From Alphaproteobacteria bacterium (lineage in GTDB: Bacteria; Pseudomonadota; Alphaproteobacteria; UBA7887): a stretch of 14,314 nt of DNA. Shown one piece after another: positions 7,117 through 14,152 of the stretch. The stretch is taken from assembly GCA_028289725.1 (NCBI GenBank), contig JANQOH010000120.1, positions 1-14,314 on the forward strand, in the 5' to 3' direction. Every line of letters starts with the position of its first letter. Position 1 is the first letter of the stretch. Below the pieces are notes generated by a model. It saw nothing but the letters and a program-made list of their open reading frames with translations. It was not told the DNA's origin and ran no database searches. A program made the translations under genes and the position numbers.

Positions 7117-7911
7117 TTGGCCGACGAAGCGGGAAAGCACATCGGCGAGGTGCTGCTGAGTGCCAGCAACATCTCGCTGAGCTTTGGCGCGGTCCATGCG
7201 CTGACCGATGTCTCGGCGGATATTCGCGAACATGAGATTTTGGCGATCATCGGGCCGAACGGTGCCGGCAAGACGTCGCTGCTGAACTGCATCAACGGCG
7301 TCTACCACCCGCAAAAGGGCACGATCACGTTCGAAGGGGAGCCGCGCGCTGATCTGGCGCCATCGGAAATCGCGCGCCAAGGCATCGCACGGACTTTTCA
7401 GAACGTTGCGCTTTTCAAGGGCATGACCACCCTCGACAACATTATGACCGGGCGCAATACGCGGCTCGGCGGCAACTTTCTGAAGCAGGCCTTGTATTGG
7501 GGCTCGTACCAGCGCGATGAACTTGAGCATCGCGTGTTGGTCGAAAAGATCATCGATTTCCTGGAAATTCAGGCGATCCGCAAAGTCCCGGTGGGGCGCT
7601 TGCCGTATGGCATGCAGAAGCGGGTGGAACTTGGCCGCGCTCTGGCCGCTGAACCGCGCTTATTGTTGCTCGACGAACCAATGGCCGGCATGAATGTCGA
7701 AGAAAAAGAAGACATGTCGCGCTTCGTTCTGGATGTGAATGACGAGTTCGGCACCACGATCGCTTTGATCGAGCATGACATGGGCGTGGTGATGGACATT
7801 TCCGACCGCGTGATCGTGCTCGACTATGGCCGCAAGATCGCCGACGGCACGCCGGACGAAGTGCGCGCCAATCAAGCGGTGATCGACGCCTATCTCGGCG
7901 TCAGCCACTAG
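7117..7911 (+). CDS. livG: HAAT-type ABC transporter ATP-binding protein LivG
   Basis: A 264-aa cytosolic ATPase of the LivG class. Walker A GPNGAGKTS is at 46-54, Q-loop Gln95 is in ARTFQN, the signature segment LPYGMQKRVELGRAL is at 162-176 (LivG proteins carry an LPYG form rather than LSGGQ), Walker B LLLLDEP ends at 188 and switch His220 is in LIEHD. It powers the importer together with LivF. The start is taken as TTG 7117, three bases after the synthetase stop. GTG 7150 is an alternative that would still precede the first beta-strand, and neither has a strong ribosome site, so translational coupling to the upstream gene is likely. LivG-type proteins serve transporters for amino acids, urea, aromatic acids and amides, so the name marks the family and not the substrate. 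Confidence 0.92.
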   Translation: MADEAGKHIGEVLLSASNISLSFGAVHALTDVSADIREHEILAIIGPNGAGKTSLLNCINGVYHPQKGTITFEGEPRADLAPSEIARQGIARTFQNVALFKGMTTLDNIMTGRNTRLGGNFLKQALYWGSYQRDELEHRVLVEKIIDFLEIQAIRKVPVGRLPYGMQKRVELGRALAAEPRLLLLDEPMAGMNVEEKEDMSRFVLDVNDEFGTTIALIEHDMGVVMDISDRVIVLDYGRKIADGTPDEVRANQAVIDAYLGVSH

Positions 7912-7912
7912 C

Positions 7913-7919
7913 AGGAAGG
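7913..7919 (+). promoter_or_regulatory. Ribosome binding site supporting the GTG start of livH
   Basis: AGGAAGG lies nine bases before GTG 7929 and directly after the livG stop. The LivH family N-terminus begins at that codon, so the site supports GTG as the start. Confidence 0.7.
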
Positions 7920-7928
7920 CTCAGCGTC

Positions 7929-8825
7929 GTGGAATTTGACCCGTTTCTTTATATCCAGGCGCTGTTCGACGGCCTGCTCGCCGGCATTATGTATTCGCTG
8001 GTTGCGCTCGGCTTCGTACTGATTTTCAAAGCGTCCGGCGTGTTCAACTTTGCCCAAGGCACCATGGTGCTGATGGCGGCGTTGACTTTTGTCAGCCTGC
8101 TGGAAATGGGCTGGAACATTCTCTTGGCCGGCGCGGTGACAATCGCGGCCCTGGTTTTGCTCGCTTTGGCGATCGAGCGGGTCGTATTGCGCCCCTTGGT
8201 CAATCAAGCGCCGATCATTCTGTTTATGGCCACGATCGGGCTGAACTTCGTGATCGAAGGCGGCACGCAGATGGTTTGGGGCAGCGATCCGCATTCGCTC
8301 GAACTCGGCGATCCCTATGCGTCGTTCGAGATCGGCCCGCTGTTCTTCAACAACAACGAACTTTACGCGGCGGTTGTCGCCGCCTTGCTCGTCGCCGGTC
8401 TCGCCATCTTCTTCCAGAAGACGCGTATCGGGCGGGCGCTCCGCGCGGTCGCGGACGACCATCAAGCGGCGCTGTCGGTCGGCATTCCCTTGCAGACGAT
8501 TTGGGTCGTGGTGTGGACGGTGGCCGGCATCGTGGCGTTTGTCGCCGGCGTCGTGTGGGGCGGACGCCTCGGGGTTCAGTTTAGCCTAGCCCTGCTCGCG
8601 CTCAAAGCGCTGCCGGTGCTCATCCTGGGCGGCTTCACGTCAATCCCCGGCGCGATTGTCGGTGGCTTGATTGTGGGCGCTAGTGAAAAGATCGCCGAGC
8701 TTTTGGCGTTCGATCTGTTCGGCGTCGGCGGCGTCGAAAACTTCTTCCCTTATTTGCTCGCGATGGTGTTCCTCATGTTCCGGCCCGAGGGACTGTTCGG
8801 CGACAAAATTATCGAACGGGTTTAG
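7929..8825 (+). CDS. livH: HAAT-type ABC transporter permease LivH
   Basis: A 298-aa very hydrophobic inner-membrane protein with about eight helices, close to the usual LivH length of about 300. Family marks: GVFNFAQGTMVL (NFAQG at 40-44), a cytoplasmic coupling loop RIGRALRAVADDHQAALSVGI (about 167-186) that plays the EAA-loop role and contacts the ATPases, GGFTSIPGAIVGG near the end, and a C-terminal FRPEGLFG segment typical of the family. It pairs with LivM to form the translocation path. The GTG start has a good ribosome site. Twelve bases separate its stop from livM. Confidence 0.95.
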   Translation: MEFDPFLYIQALFDGLLAGIMYSLVALGFVLIFKASGVFNFAQGTMVLMAALTFVSLLEMGWNILLAGAVTIAALVLLALAIERVVLRPLVNQAPIILFMATIGLNFVIEGGTQMVWGSDPHSLELGDPYASFEIGPLFFNNNELYAAVVAALLVAGLAIFFQKTRIGRALRAVADDHQAALSVGIPLQTIWVVVWTVAGIVAFVAGVVWGGRLGVQFSLALLALKALPVLILGGFTSIPGAIVGGLIVGASEKIAELLAFDLFGVGGVENFFPYLLAMVFLMFRPEGLFGDKIIERV

Positions 8826-8833
8826 GGGAGAGG
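8824..8833 (+). promoter_or_regulatory. Ribosome binding site of livM
   Basis: AGGGGAGAGG overlaps the livH stop codon (TAG, 8823-8825) and stands four bases before ATG 8838. The purine run is strong but the spacing is short; it implies translation coupled to livH termination. Confidence 0.6.
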
Positions 8834-8837
8834 TCCG

Positions 8838-9902
8838 ATGCTCTATCGCGAATGCGGGCAGTTCAAGAGCACCTATCGCGACGACCAATCGATCTTTCCG
8901 ATCGCCCAGGATCGTTGGGCGCTGTGGATTGCTTTGGCGGTCGCGATATTCGTCGTTCCGACGATCGGCTCGGATTATTGGCTCGGCTCGATCTTCATTC
9001 CGTTTCTGATTTACGCGCTCGCCGCCCTCGGCCTGAATTTGCTCACCGGGTATGCGGGGCTCTTGTCGCTCGGCACCGCCGGTTTCATGGCGGTCGGCGC
9101 GTTCGCCACCTACAATTTGATGATCCGCATTCCCGATTTGCCGTTCTTAGTGGCGATCATCCTCGGCGGCCTCATCGCGGCAGCCGTCGGCGTGCTGTTT
9201 GGATTGCCGAGTCTGCGGATCAAAGGGTTCTATCTCGCGGTGGCGACACTGGCCGCGCAATTCACCATCGAATGGGTGCTGACGACGTTCGGTTGGTTTA
9301 CCAACTATGACGCGTCGGGGGTGATCTCGGCACCGCCGATCGAAATGTTCGGCTACGAGTTCAAGTCAGCGACCAGCCGCTATTTGCTCACTTTATCGAT
9401 TGTCGTGGTACTGGCGCTCGCGGCGAAGAATATGGTGCGAAGTTCCATCGGCCGGTCCTGGATGGCGATCCGCGACATGGACGTTGCTGCCGAGGTGATC
9501 GGGATTCGCTTGCTTCGGACCAAACTGCTCGCGTTTGCCATCAGCTCGTTTTACTGCGGCGTCGCCGGCGCGCTGTGGGCGTTCCTTTATCTCGGCACCG
9601 TCGAGCCGCAAGCGTTCGACCTCAACCGGTCGTTCCAGATTCTTTTCATGATCATTATCGGCGGTCTTGGCAGCATCCTCGGTTCATTCTTAGGCGCCGC
9701 GTTTATCGTGCTTCTGCCGATCCTGATCAACAATGCGGCGGGCCTGTTCGGCGGCGCCATTCCGGCCGACGTGGTGTCCAATTTCGAACTCGTGGTGTTC
9801 GGCAGCCTGATCATCTTTTTCCTGATCGTCGAGCCACAGGGCCTGGCCCGATTGTGGCAGATCACCAAGGAAAAACTGCGTATGTGGCCTTTCCCGCACT
9901 AG
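8838..9902 (+). CDS. livM: HAAT-type ABC transporter permease LivM
   Basis: A 354-aa inner-membrane permease. A soluble N-terminal stretch of about 30 residues is followed by the LivM helices, with GYAGLLSLGTAGFMAVGA at 71-88, LPSLRIKGFYLAVATLA at about 123-139, the coupling-loop motif GRSWMAIRDMDVAAEVIG at about 205-222, a GGLGSILGSFLGA segment and a final VEPQGLARLW region. It forms the heterodimeric channel with LivH. Length is within the normal LivM range. The TAG stop (9900-9902) lies inside the left arm of the inverted-repeat element that follows, so if that element is mobile its arrival may have set the last codons of the gene. Confidence 0.95.
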   Translation: MLYRECGQFKSTYRDDQSIFPIAQDRWALWIALAVAIFVVPTIGSDYWLGSIFIPFLIYALAALGLNLLTGYAGLLSLGTAGFMAVGAFATYNLMIRIPDLPFLVAIILGGLIAAAVGVLFGLPSLRIKGFYLAVATLAAQFTIEWVLTTFGWFTNYDASGVISAPPIEMFGYEFKSATSRYLLTLSIVVVLALAAKNMVRSSIGRSWMAIRDMDVAAEVIGIRLLRTKLLAFAISSFYCGVAGALWAFLYLGTVEPQAFDLNRSFQILFMIIIGGLGSILGSFLGAAFIVLLPILINNAAGLFGGAIPADVVSNFELVVFGSLIIFFLIVEPQGLARLWQITKEKLRMWPFPH

Positions 9903-9941
9903 GACCCACTTGCACCCTTCGGAGGTACGTGTGATCGCTGA

Positions 9942-10022
9942 TCTGGGTTTTTGGGTAGGAGAGGGCGCGCTGGCGGTGTCGGCGCACCGTCAAGCGGCCT
10001 CGACGCCCGCCATAAACCCAGA
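9942..10022. repeat. Hairpin A of the nested element
   Basis: TCTGGGTTT (9942-9950) pairs with AAACCCAGA (10014-10022). Within it GGGCG (9963-9967) pairs with CGCCC (10004-10008), CGCT (9968-9971) with AGCG (9993-9996), and CGGTG (9974-9978) with CACCG (9985-9989), giving a stepwise irregular stem. Confidence 0.6.
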
Positions 10023-10039
10023 GCGGCGACCCGAGAGGG

Positions 10040-10135
10040 CGCCCCTGAGCACCCCTCGGACGTCGTCGCGCGGTCCTTGTGATGGACTCGCATCACGGCG
10101 GACCACGGCTCCTAGCCGAGGGGTGCTCAGGGGCG
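10040..10135. repeat. Hairpin B of the nested element, perfect 20-bp stem
   Basis: Twenty bases at 10040-10059 are the exact reverse complement of 10116-10135. The 56-base interior carries a second hairpin: GGTCC (10072-10076) / GGACC (10100-10104) around GTGATG (10079-10084) / CATCAC (10091-10096) with loop GACTCG. It has no trailing T run, so it is not a standard intrinsic terminator. Confidence 0.8.
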
Positions 10136-10204
10136 TCACACATGCCTCCGAAGGGTGCAAGTGGGGCCTGGGCGCGTTAGGATGACGCAAAAGAAAATGC
10201 AGGC

Positions 10205-10211
10205 AGGAAGG
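10205..10211 (+). promoter_or_regulatory. Ribosome binding site of the MBL-fold hydrolase gene
   Basis: AGGAAGG stands eight bases before ATG 10220. It fixes that start, which gives a complete signal peptide. Confidence 0.65.
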
Positions 10212-10219
10212 AAAACCCC

Positions 10220-11086
10220 ATGATCAGGCCAATCGGGCTCCGGCTCGTCGCGGCAATGATCGCTGCGTTCCTCGCATTTTCGGCCGCCGCGAGCGCCCAG
10301 GACGAACCGGAACGGTCGATCACCCATATAGCGGGTGACCTGTACCGGTTTCAGAACCAGTTCCATTACAGCGTTTTTTTGGTCACGCCCGACGGCATTA
10401 TCGCGACCGATCCGATCAACGCGGACGCCGCGTCTTGGCTTAAAGCGGAACTCGACACGCGGTTCGGCGTGCCGGTGAAATACCTCGTCTACAGCCACGA
10501 CCATGCCGATCACATCGCGGGCGGCGAAGTGTTCGCCGATACGGCAACCGTGGTTGCGCACGAGAATGCGCGCGTGCAAATCGCTGGTGAGAACCGACCG
10601 ACGGCTGTGCCGGATCTCACCTTCACCGATCGCATGACCTTGCGTCTCGGCGGCAAAACGGTCGAGCTGATTTATCTTGGGCTCGGTCATTCGGACAATT
10701 CGATCGTCATGCTGTTTCCCGAGGAACGAGCGCTGTTCGCGGTCGACGTTGTGACCGTGAATCGTCTGCCGTACCAGGATCTCAGAAACAATTTTGTCGA
10801 GCATTGGATCGAGGGTTTGAAGCTGATCGAAAGCCTCGACTACGACATTTTGGTTCCAGGGCACGGTGTGGTCGGCGTGCCGTCCGATGTCGCCGCGCAC
10901 CGCAAATATATCGAAGATTTACGCGGCCAAGTCTTGACTCACATGCGCGGCGGCAAGACCGTCGATGAGATCAAGGCGTTGGTGGACTTGGGCAAGTACA
11001 AAGACTGGGGGCAATTTGGCGCATGGTCACTCCTTAACGTCGAGGGCATGTATCGCCATCTATCGCTGTATCGACGCGGCAATTAG
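10220..11086 (+). CDS. Exported MBL-fold metallo-hydrolase
   Basis: A 288-aa protein with a Sec-type signal peptide: basic start, hydrophobic core to about residue 22, and likely cleavage after ASA near 26, so it probably acts in the periplasm. The metallo-beta-lactamase fold is shown by SHDHADH (His93, His95, Asp97, His98), GHSDN (His157), Asp176 in LFAVDVV and GHG (His215). All ligands for a two-metal site are present, so an active hydrolase is expected. The family covers beta-lactamases, lactonases, thioesterases, alkylsulfatase relatives and PQQ-linked hydrolases, and I cannot choose between them. It sits between the permease and binding-protein genes in the same direction, so it may process a substrate before uptake, for example opening an ester or lactone to give the acid; this is inference. 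It is cut off from livM by the inverted-repeat element. Confidence 0.88.
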   Translation: MIRPIGLRLVAAMIAAFLAFSAAASAQDEPERSITHIAGDLYRFQNQFHYSVFLVTPDGIIATDPINADAASWLKAELDTRFGVPVKYLVYSHDHADHIAGGEVFADTATVVAHENARVQIAGENRPTAVPDLTFTDRMTLRLGGKTVELIYLGLGHSDNSIVMLFPEERALFAVDVVTVNRLPYQDLRNNFVEHWIEGLKLIESLDYDILVPGHGVVGVPSDVAAHRKYIEDLRGQVLTHMRGGKTVDEIKALVDLGKYKDWGQFGAWSLLNVEGMYRHLSLYRRGN

Positions 11087-11169
11087 GCGTCGCAGCGTAA
11101 GCGGGAGCCGTAGGGAGCGGACCATAACGAGACTGGACGAGCGTGTGTGTGCGCCGTACCAGAACAATT

Positions 11170-11174
11170 GGAGG
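11170..11174 (+). promoter_or_regulatory. Ribosome binding site fixing the livK-type start
   Basis: GGAGG lies eight bases before ATG 11183. This favours 11183 over in-frame upstream start codons such as the GTG at 11147, and gives a clean signal peptide. Confidence 0.75.
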
Positions 11175-11182
11175 ATCGATCT

Positions 11183-12523
11183 ATGAAAGCAACGCGGACC
11201 CTGCGCGGCCTGGCCTTTGCCGCGGCGCTCGCGGCGGCCGGTATCGGCACAGCCGAGGTGGCACTCGCCGAAGAAATATTCGTGCCGGTGACAATCTACC
11301 GCACCGGTCCCTACGCGCCGGGCGGTTCCGGCGTTGGCGGTGGATTTATTGATTACATGGCTTTGCTCAACGAACGCGACGGCGGCATCAACGGTGTCAA
11401 AATCGCGTGGGAAGAATGCGAAACCGCGTATCAGCCGGATCGCATGGTCGAATGCTATGAACGTCTCAAAGGGCGCGGCGAAAAAGGCGCGACCGTGTTC
11501 AATCCGCTCGGCACCGGTTTGACCTACGCGATTATGGAACGCGCCACCGAGGACAAGATCCCGGTGCTGACCATGGGCTATGGCCGCACCGACGCGTCGG
11601 ATGGCCGTGTCTGGCCGTATTTGTTTCCGCTGATCGTGAACTATTGGAATCAAAGCACCGCGAAGATCGCCTATATCGCGGAGCAAGAAGGCGGTTACGA
11701 AAACCTCAAGGGTCTCAAGATCGCCAATCTGTTGCACGACTCAGCTTATGGCAAAGAGACGCACACGGTGCTCGAAGCGCAAGCCGAAAAATATGGTTTC
11801 GAGGTGGCGCACTTCCCGGTGGCGCATCCCGGTCTCGATCAAAAAGCCACCTGGCTGCAAATCTCGCGGCGGTTCAAACCGGACTGGGTGATCTTGCGCG
11901 GTTGGGGCGTCATGTGCTCGACCGCAATCAAAGAGGCCGCGCGCATTAACTTCCCGCGTGAAAAAATGATCGGTGTTTGGTGGTGCGGTTCCGAAGAAGA
12001 CGTTATCGCCGCCGGCAGCGCCGCGAAAGGTTACATCACGACGACCTTCCACGCGCCGGGCTCGGACTTCCCCGTGATCAACGAAATCATGGAGCACGTT
12101 CACAATAAGGGGAACGGCAACATCGATACCGAACGCGTCGGGTCGATCTATTACAACCGCGGGATCCTGCAGGCGATCCTAACCACCGAAGCGATTCGCA
12201 CGGCAATGGATAAGTTTGGCAATCGTCCGGTTAGTGGTGAGGAAGTGCAGTGGGGTCTCGAGAACCTCAACATCACCGAGGAACGGATCGAGGAACTTGG
12301 CGCAGCCGGATTGGTCTCACCGCTCAAGACTTCGTGCTTTGATCATGAAGGCGGTGGTCTTGTGAAGGTCCAGCAATGGGACGGCGATAAGTGGGTGTTG
12401 ATCACCGATGACTGGATCGAGCCCGATTGGGGGTTGACGCGCCCGTTAGTCGAAGCCTCCGCAGCTGCATACGCCGAAGAAAAGGGCGTCGCGGTGCGCG
12501 ATTGCCCGGCTGAGACTGGCTAA
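11183..12523 (+). CDS. Periplasmic substrate-binding protein of HAAT-type ABC transporter (LivK-like)
   Basis: A 446-aa protein with a signal peptide (MKATRTLRGLAFAAALAAAG, likely cleavage near ALA, residues 27-29), then a type I periplasmic-binding fold (Peripla_BP_6): EEIFVPVTIYRTGPYAPGG at the ligand-facing start, a region around 100-125 (FNPLGTGLTYAIMERATEDKIPVL), the hinge and second lobe with LKIANLLHDSAYGKE, and a C-terminal WDGDKWVLITDDWIEP segment. It has no lipobox Cys at the cleavage site, so it should be soluble. It is longer than E. coli LivK (about 370 aa), like binding proteins that take larger organic ligands. It captures the substrate and delivers it to LivH/LivM. Thirty-six bases before it and the short gap after it suggest it is co-transcribed with the hydrolase and livF. 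Ligand unknown. Confidence 0.92.
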   Translation: MKATRTLRGLAFAAALAAAGIGTAEVALAEEIFVPVTIYRTGPYAPGGSGVGGGFIDYMALLNERDGGINGVKIAWEECETAYQPDRMVECYERLKGRGEKGATVFNPLGTGLTYAIMERATEDKIPVLTMGYGRTDASDGRVWPYLFPLIVNYWNQSTAKIAYIAEQEGGYENLKGLKIANLLHDSAYGKETHTVLEAQAEKYGFEVAHFPVAHPGLDQKATWLQISRRFKPDWVILRGWGVMCSTAIKEAARINFPREKMIGVWWCGSEEDVIAAGSAAKGYITTTFHAPGSDFPVINEIMEHVHNKGNGNIDTERVGSIYYNRGILQAILTTEAIRTAMDKFGNRPVSGEEVQWGLENLNITEERIEELGAAGLVSPLKTSCFDHEGGGLVKVQQWDGDKWVLITDDWIEPDWGLTRPLVEASAAAYAEEKGVAVRDCPAETG

Positions 12524-12535
12524 GGTCAACGCATC

Positions 12536-13387
12536 ATGGCCATGGAAACGGCAGCGGCGCCCGAAGCGCCCACGACGGACGAGACGGCGCCGCTGCTGTC
12601 GGTCAACAATATCGAAGTGGTCTACGACCACGTCATCTTGGTTTTGAAAGGCGTGTCACTGGCGCTGCCCGAAGGCAAGATTGTTTCGTTGCTTGGCGCG
12701 AATGGCGCCGGCAAAACGACGACGCTTAAAGCCGTATCGAATTTGCTTGGGGCCGAACGCGGCGACGTGACCAAGGGCTCGATTCTGTATCGCGGCGAGC
12801 AGGTCGAAAAATTGACACCGAACGAACTGGTGCGCCGCGGCGTCATTCAAGTGATGGAAGGCCGTCACTGCTTCGAACATTTGACGGTCGAGGAGAACTT
12901 GCTCACCGGTGCCTATACGCGGCGCGATGGTCGCGGCAGTGTCGATCAAGACCTTAAGATGGTCTACAGCTATTTTCCGCGCTTGTCGGATCGCAAGTCG
13001 AGTCTGGCGGGTTACGTGTCGGGCGGTGAGCAGCAAATGACCGCCATCGGGCGCGCGTTGATGGCGCGTCCCAAATTGATTTTGCTGGATGAACCTTCGA
13101 TGGGGCTTGCGCCGCAATTGGTCGAGGAAATTTTCGAGATTGTGCGCCGGCTCAACAGAGACGAAGGTGTGAGTTTCTTGCTCGCTGAGCAGAATGCGAC
13201 GATCGCGCTGCGCTATGCGGACTATGGCTACATCCTCGAGAACGGTCGGGTGGTGCTCGACGGCGATGCCGAAACACTGCGCTCGAACGAAGACGTAAAA
13301 GAGTTCTATCTCGGTTTGAGCGAGAGCGGTCGAAAGAGTTATCGCGACGTCAAACACTATCGTCGCCGCAAACGCTGGCTCGCCTAA
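12536..13387 (+). CDS. livF: HAAT-type ABC transporter ATP-binding protein LivF
   Basis: A 283-aa ATPase. An Ala/Pro/Thr-rich N-terminal extension of about 20 residues precedes the ABC domain: Walker A GANGAGKTT at 54-62, Q-loop Gln105 in VIQVMEGR, signature VSGGEQQM at 161-168, Walker B LILLDEPSMGL at 181-191, and LLAEQNA (215-221), where LivF proteins carry EQN instead of the switch His. The C-terminal tail is longer than in E. coli LivF (237 aa) and ends in a very basic segment, YRRRKRWLA. It is the second ATPase of the importer, partner of LivG encoded more than 4.6 kb upstream. ATG 12536 is chosen; ATG 12542 is equally placed. It is the last gene of the operon. Confidence 0.93.
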   Translation: MAMETAAAPEAPTTDETAPLLSVNNIEVVYDHVILVLKGVSLALPEGKIVSLLGANGAGKTTTLKAVSNLLGAERGDVTKGSILYRGEQVEKLTPNELVRRGVIQVMEGRHCFEHLTVEENLLTGAYTRRDGRGSVDQDLKMVYSYFPRLSDRKSSLAGYVSGGEQQMTAIGRALMARPKLILLDEPSMGLAPQLVEEIFEIVRRLNRDEGVSFLLAEQNATIALRYADYGYILENGRVVLDGDAETLRSNEDVKEFYLGLSESGRKSYRDVKHYRRRKRWLA

Positions 13388-13477
13388 CAAACCCATTTTC
13401 TTCGCAAGTGACGTTGCTATTTCCGCGCTGTGATTTCGATCGCATGCGCGGTGCATAGTATTTAAATGTCACTTGGC

Positions 13478-13500
13478 TCAGATTCGCTTTCCGAATCTGA
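13478..13500. repeat. Perfect 9-bp inverted repeat
   Basis: TCAGATTCG and CGAATCTGA are exact reverse complements around a CTTTC loop. There is no T tract on either side, so it is a hairpin or operator candidate rather than an intrinsic terminator. It lies 91 bases after livF. Confidence 0.6.
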
Positions 13501-13505
13501 CCGAT

Positions 13506-13567
13506 AAAATGCAACGCAAATTGTTTTCGTGTCGCGGCAAAAAAACGCACATGCGATGCGTTGTTTT
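13506..13567 (+). terminator. Weak candidate terminator for the livF operon
   Basis: AAAA-TG-CAACGCA (13506-13518) can pair with TGCGTTG-TTTT (13557-13567) with a two-base bulge, leaving a 38-base loop, and ends in TTTT. The large loop and short T tract make it weak. It overlaps the next palindrome pair. Confidence 0.25.
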
Positions 13568-13590
13568 CAACAACTGTTGCAGAGCTGCAA
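13560..13590. repeat. Two adjacent short perfect palindromes
   Basis: GTTGTT-TTC-AACAAC (13560-13574) is followed two bases later by TTGCAG-AG-CTGCAA (13577-13590). Tandem dyads of this size in an intergenic region are compatible with binding sites for a dimeric regulator, but no known operator is recognised. Confidence 0.4.
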
Positions 13591-14152
13591 TGCACCAGTA
13601 TTTCTGCGCGTTTCCACGGTGCTTTTTAATTTGTCGATCGCTTGAAACGCGCGGAATTCAAAGGTTGTCGGGGGCAATCACCGACTAGGCTTATATTTGT
13701 TAACCTTCGTGGATGACTATCCTAAGCATTGCTTGGCGCAATCATCGTCAAGCGAAAAACTGCTAGGGGCCTTGTCGCGCAAATCAAGTGCGCTAATTAT
13801 GCATCTGAAGTCGCTAAAAGCCGTTTCCAGGCATGGGGACGGCCGGTTTCATATCTAGAGAAAGGAGCGGCTTGGATTCGGTCCGCGGTTATGCGAGACT
13901 TTCCAGCCGATGCCAGACTAACCGGACTGCTACTATTAGACAGCTCGGACATAGTAAAGAAGTCTGGAGATTCGGTGGGAAACAGTTGTCGTTGTAATCG
14001 CAAGCGTAATCGGAACGCGGGGCGATGGCGATACAGCCTAACAATCTGCAAACTGATGACGTGCCGGTCCGAAGACATGTGCTACCGGGTCACCGAGCGA
14101 CCTATGCAACTCCAAATGTGTCTCCAACCTTGGTAAAGAGGCTTTGAATTAA

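Larger units (their letters stand above)
9901..10169. repeat. 269-bp nested inverted-repeat element (MITE-like or structured RNA, three-way junction)
   Basis: The arms 9901-9934 and 10136-10169 are reverse complements at 31 of 34 positions, by my hand alignment, including a perfect 21-bp block (9905-9925 with 10145-10165). Inside are two further hairpins, at 9942-10022 and 10040-10135. The second abuts the right arm directly, so the whole would fold as a three-way junction on DNA or RNA. Two small ORFs, one per strand, read through it but carry only mirrored arm-encoded residues, so it looks non-coding. No transposase and no clear target-site duplication are visible. It could be a non-autonomous miniature element, a dispersed intergenic palindrome family, or an operon-internal RNA structure that lowers read-through from livHM to the downstream genes. 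Confidence 0.85.
13388..14152. other. 765-bp stretch without a convincing gene, lower GC, several hairpins
   Basis: Base composition drops visibly compared with the flanking genes. ORFs of 71 and 135 codons on the plus strand (13473-13688 and 13729-14136) start at TTG, have no ribosome site, and encode Cys/Arg-rich sequence without family likeness; I do not call them. The first third holds short perfect palindromes listed separately. I see no tRNA T-loop, no transposase remnant, and no clear sigma-70 promoter, though one must exist for the gene starting at 14153. It may be old intergenic DNA, a decayed gene, or an uncharacterised RNA locus. Confidence 0.5.

Noticed and set aside
6265..7530. 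421-codon minus-strand ORF opposite the acyl-CoA synthetase and livG genes
   Set aside because: It spans two well-supported plus-strand genes with clear motifs; long antisense frames are expected in GC-rich DNA.
10040..10135. Hairpin B as an intrinsic terminator for livHM
   Set aside because: The stem is strong, but no T tract follows on either strand.
9910..10185. ORF of 91 codons on the plus strand and a 66-codon ORF on the minus strand (9990-10190) in the livM-hydrolase gap
   Set aside because: Both lie within the inverted-repeat element, encode mirrored arm sequence, and have no ribosome site or family likeness.
13650..13700. Sigma-70-like promoter with a TATATT box near 13691
   Set aside because: The nearest TTGTCG box is about 21 bases away, outside normal spacing, and the start of the next gene is more than 450 bp downstream.
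13729..14136. 135-codon plus-strand ORF and the 93-codon minus ORF opposite it
   Set aside because: TTG start with no ribosome site on the plus strand, Cys/Arg-rich odd composition, no recognisable domain; open frames of this size occur by chance here.
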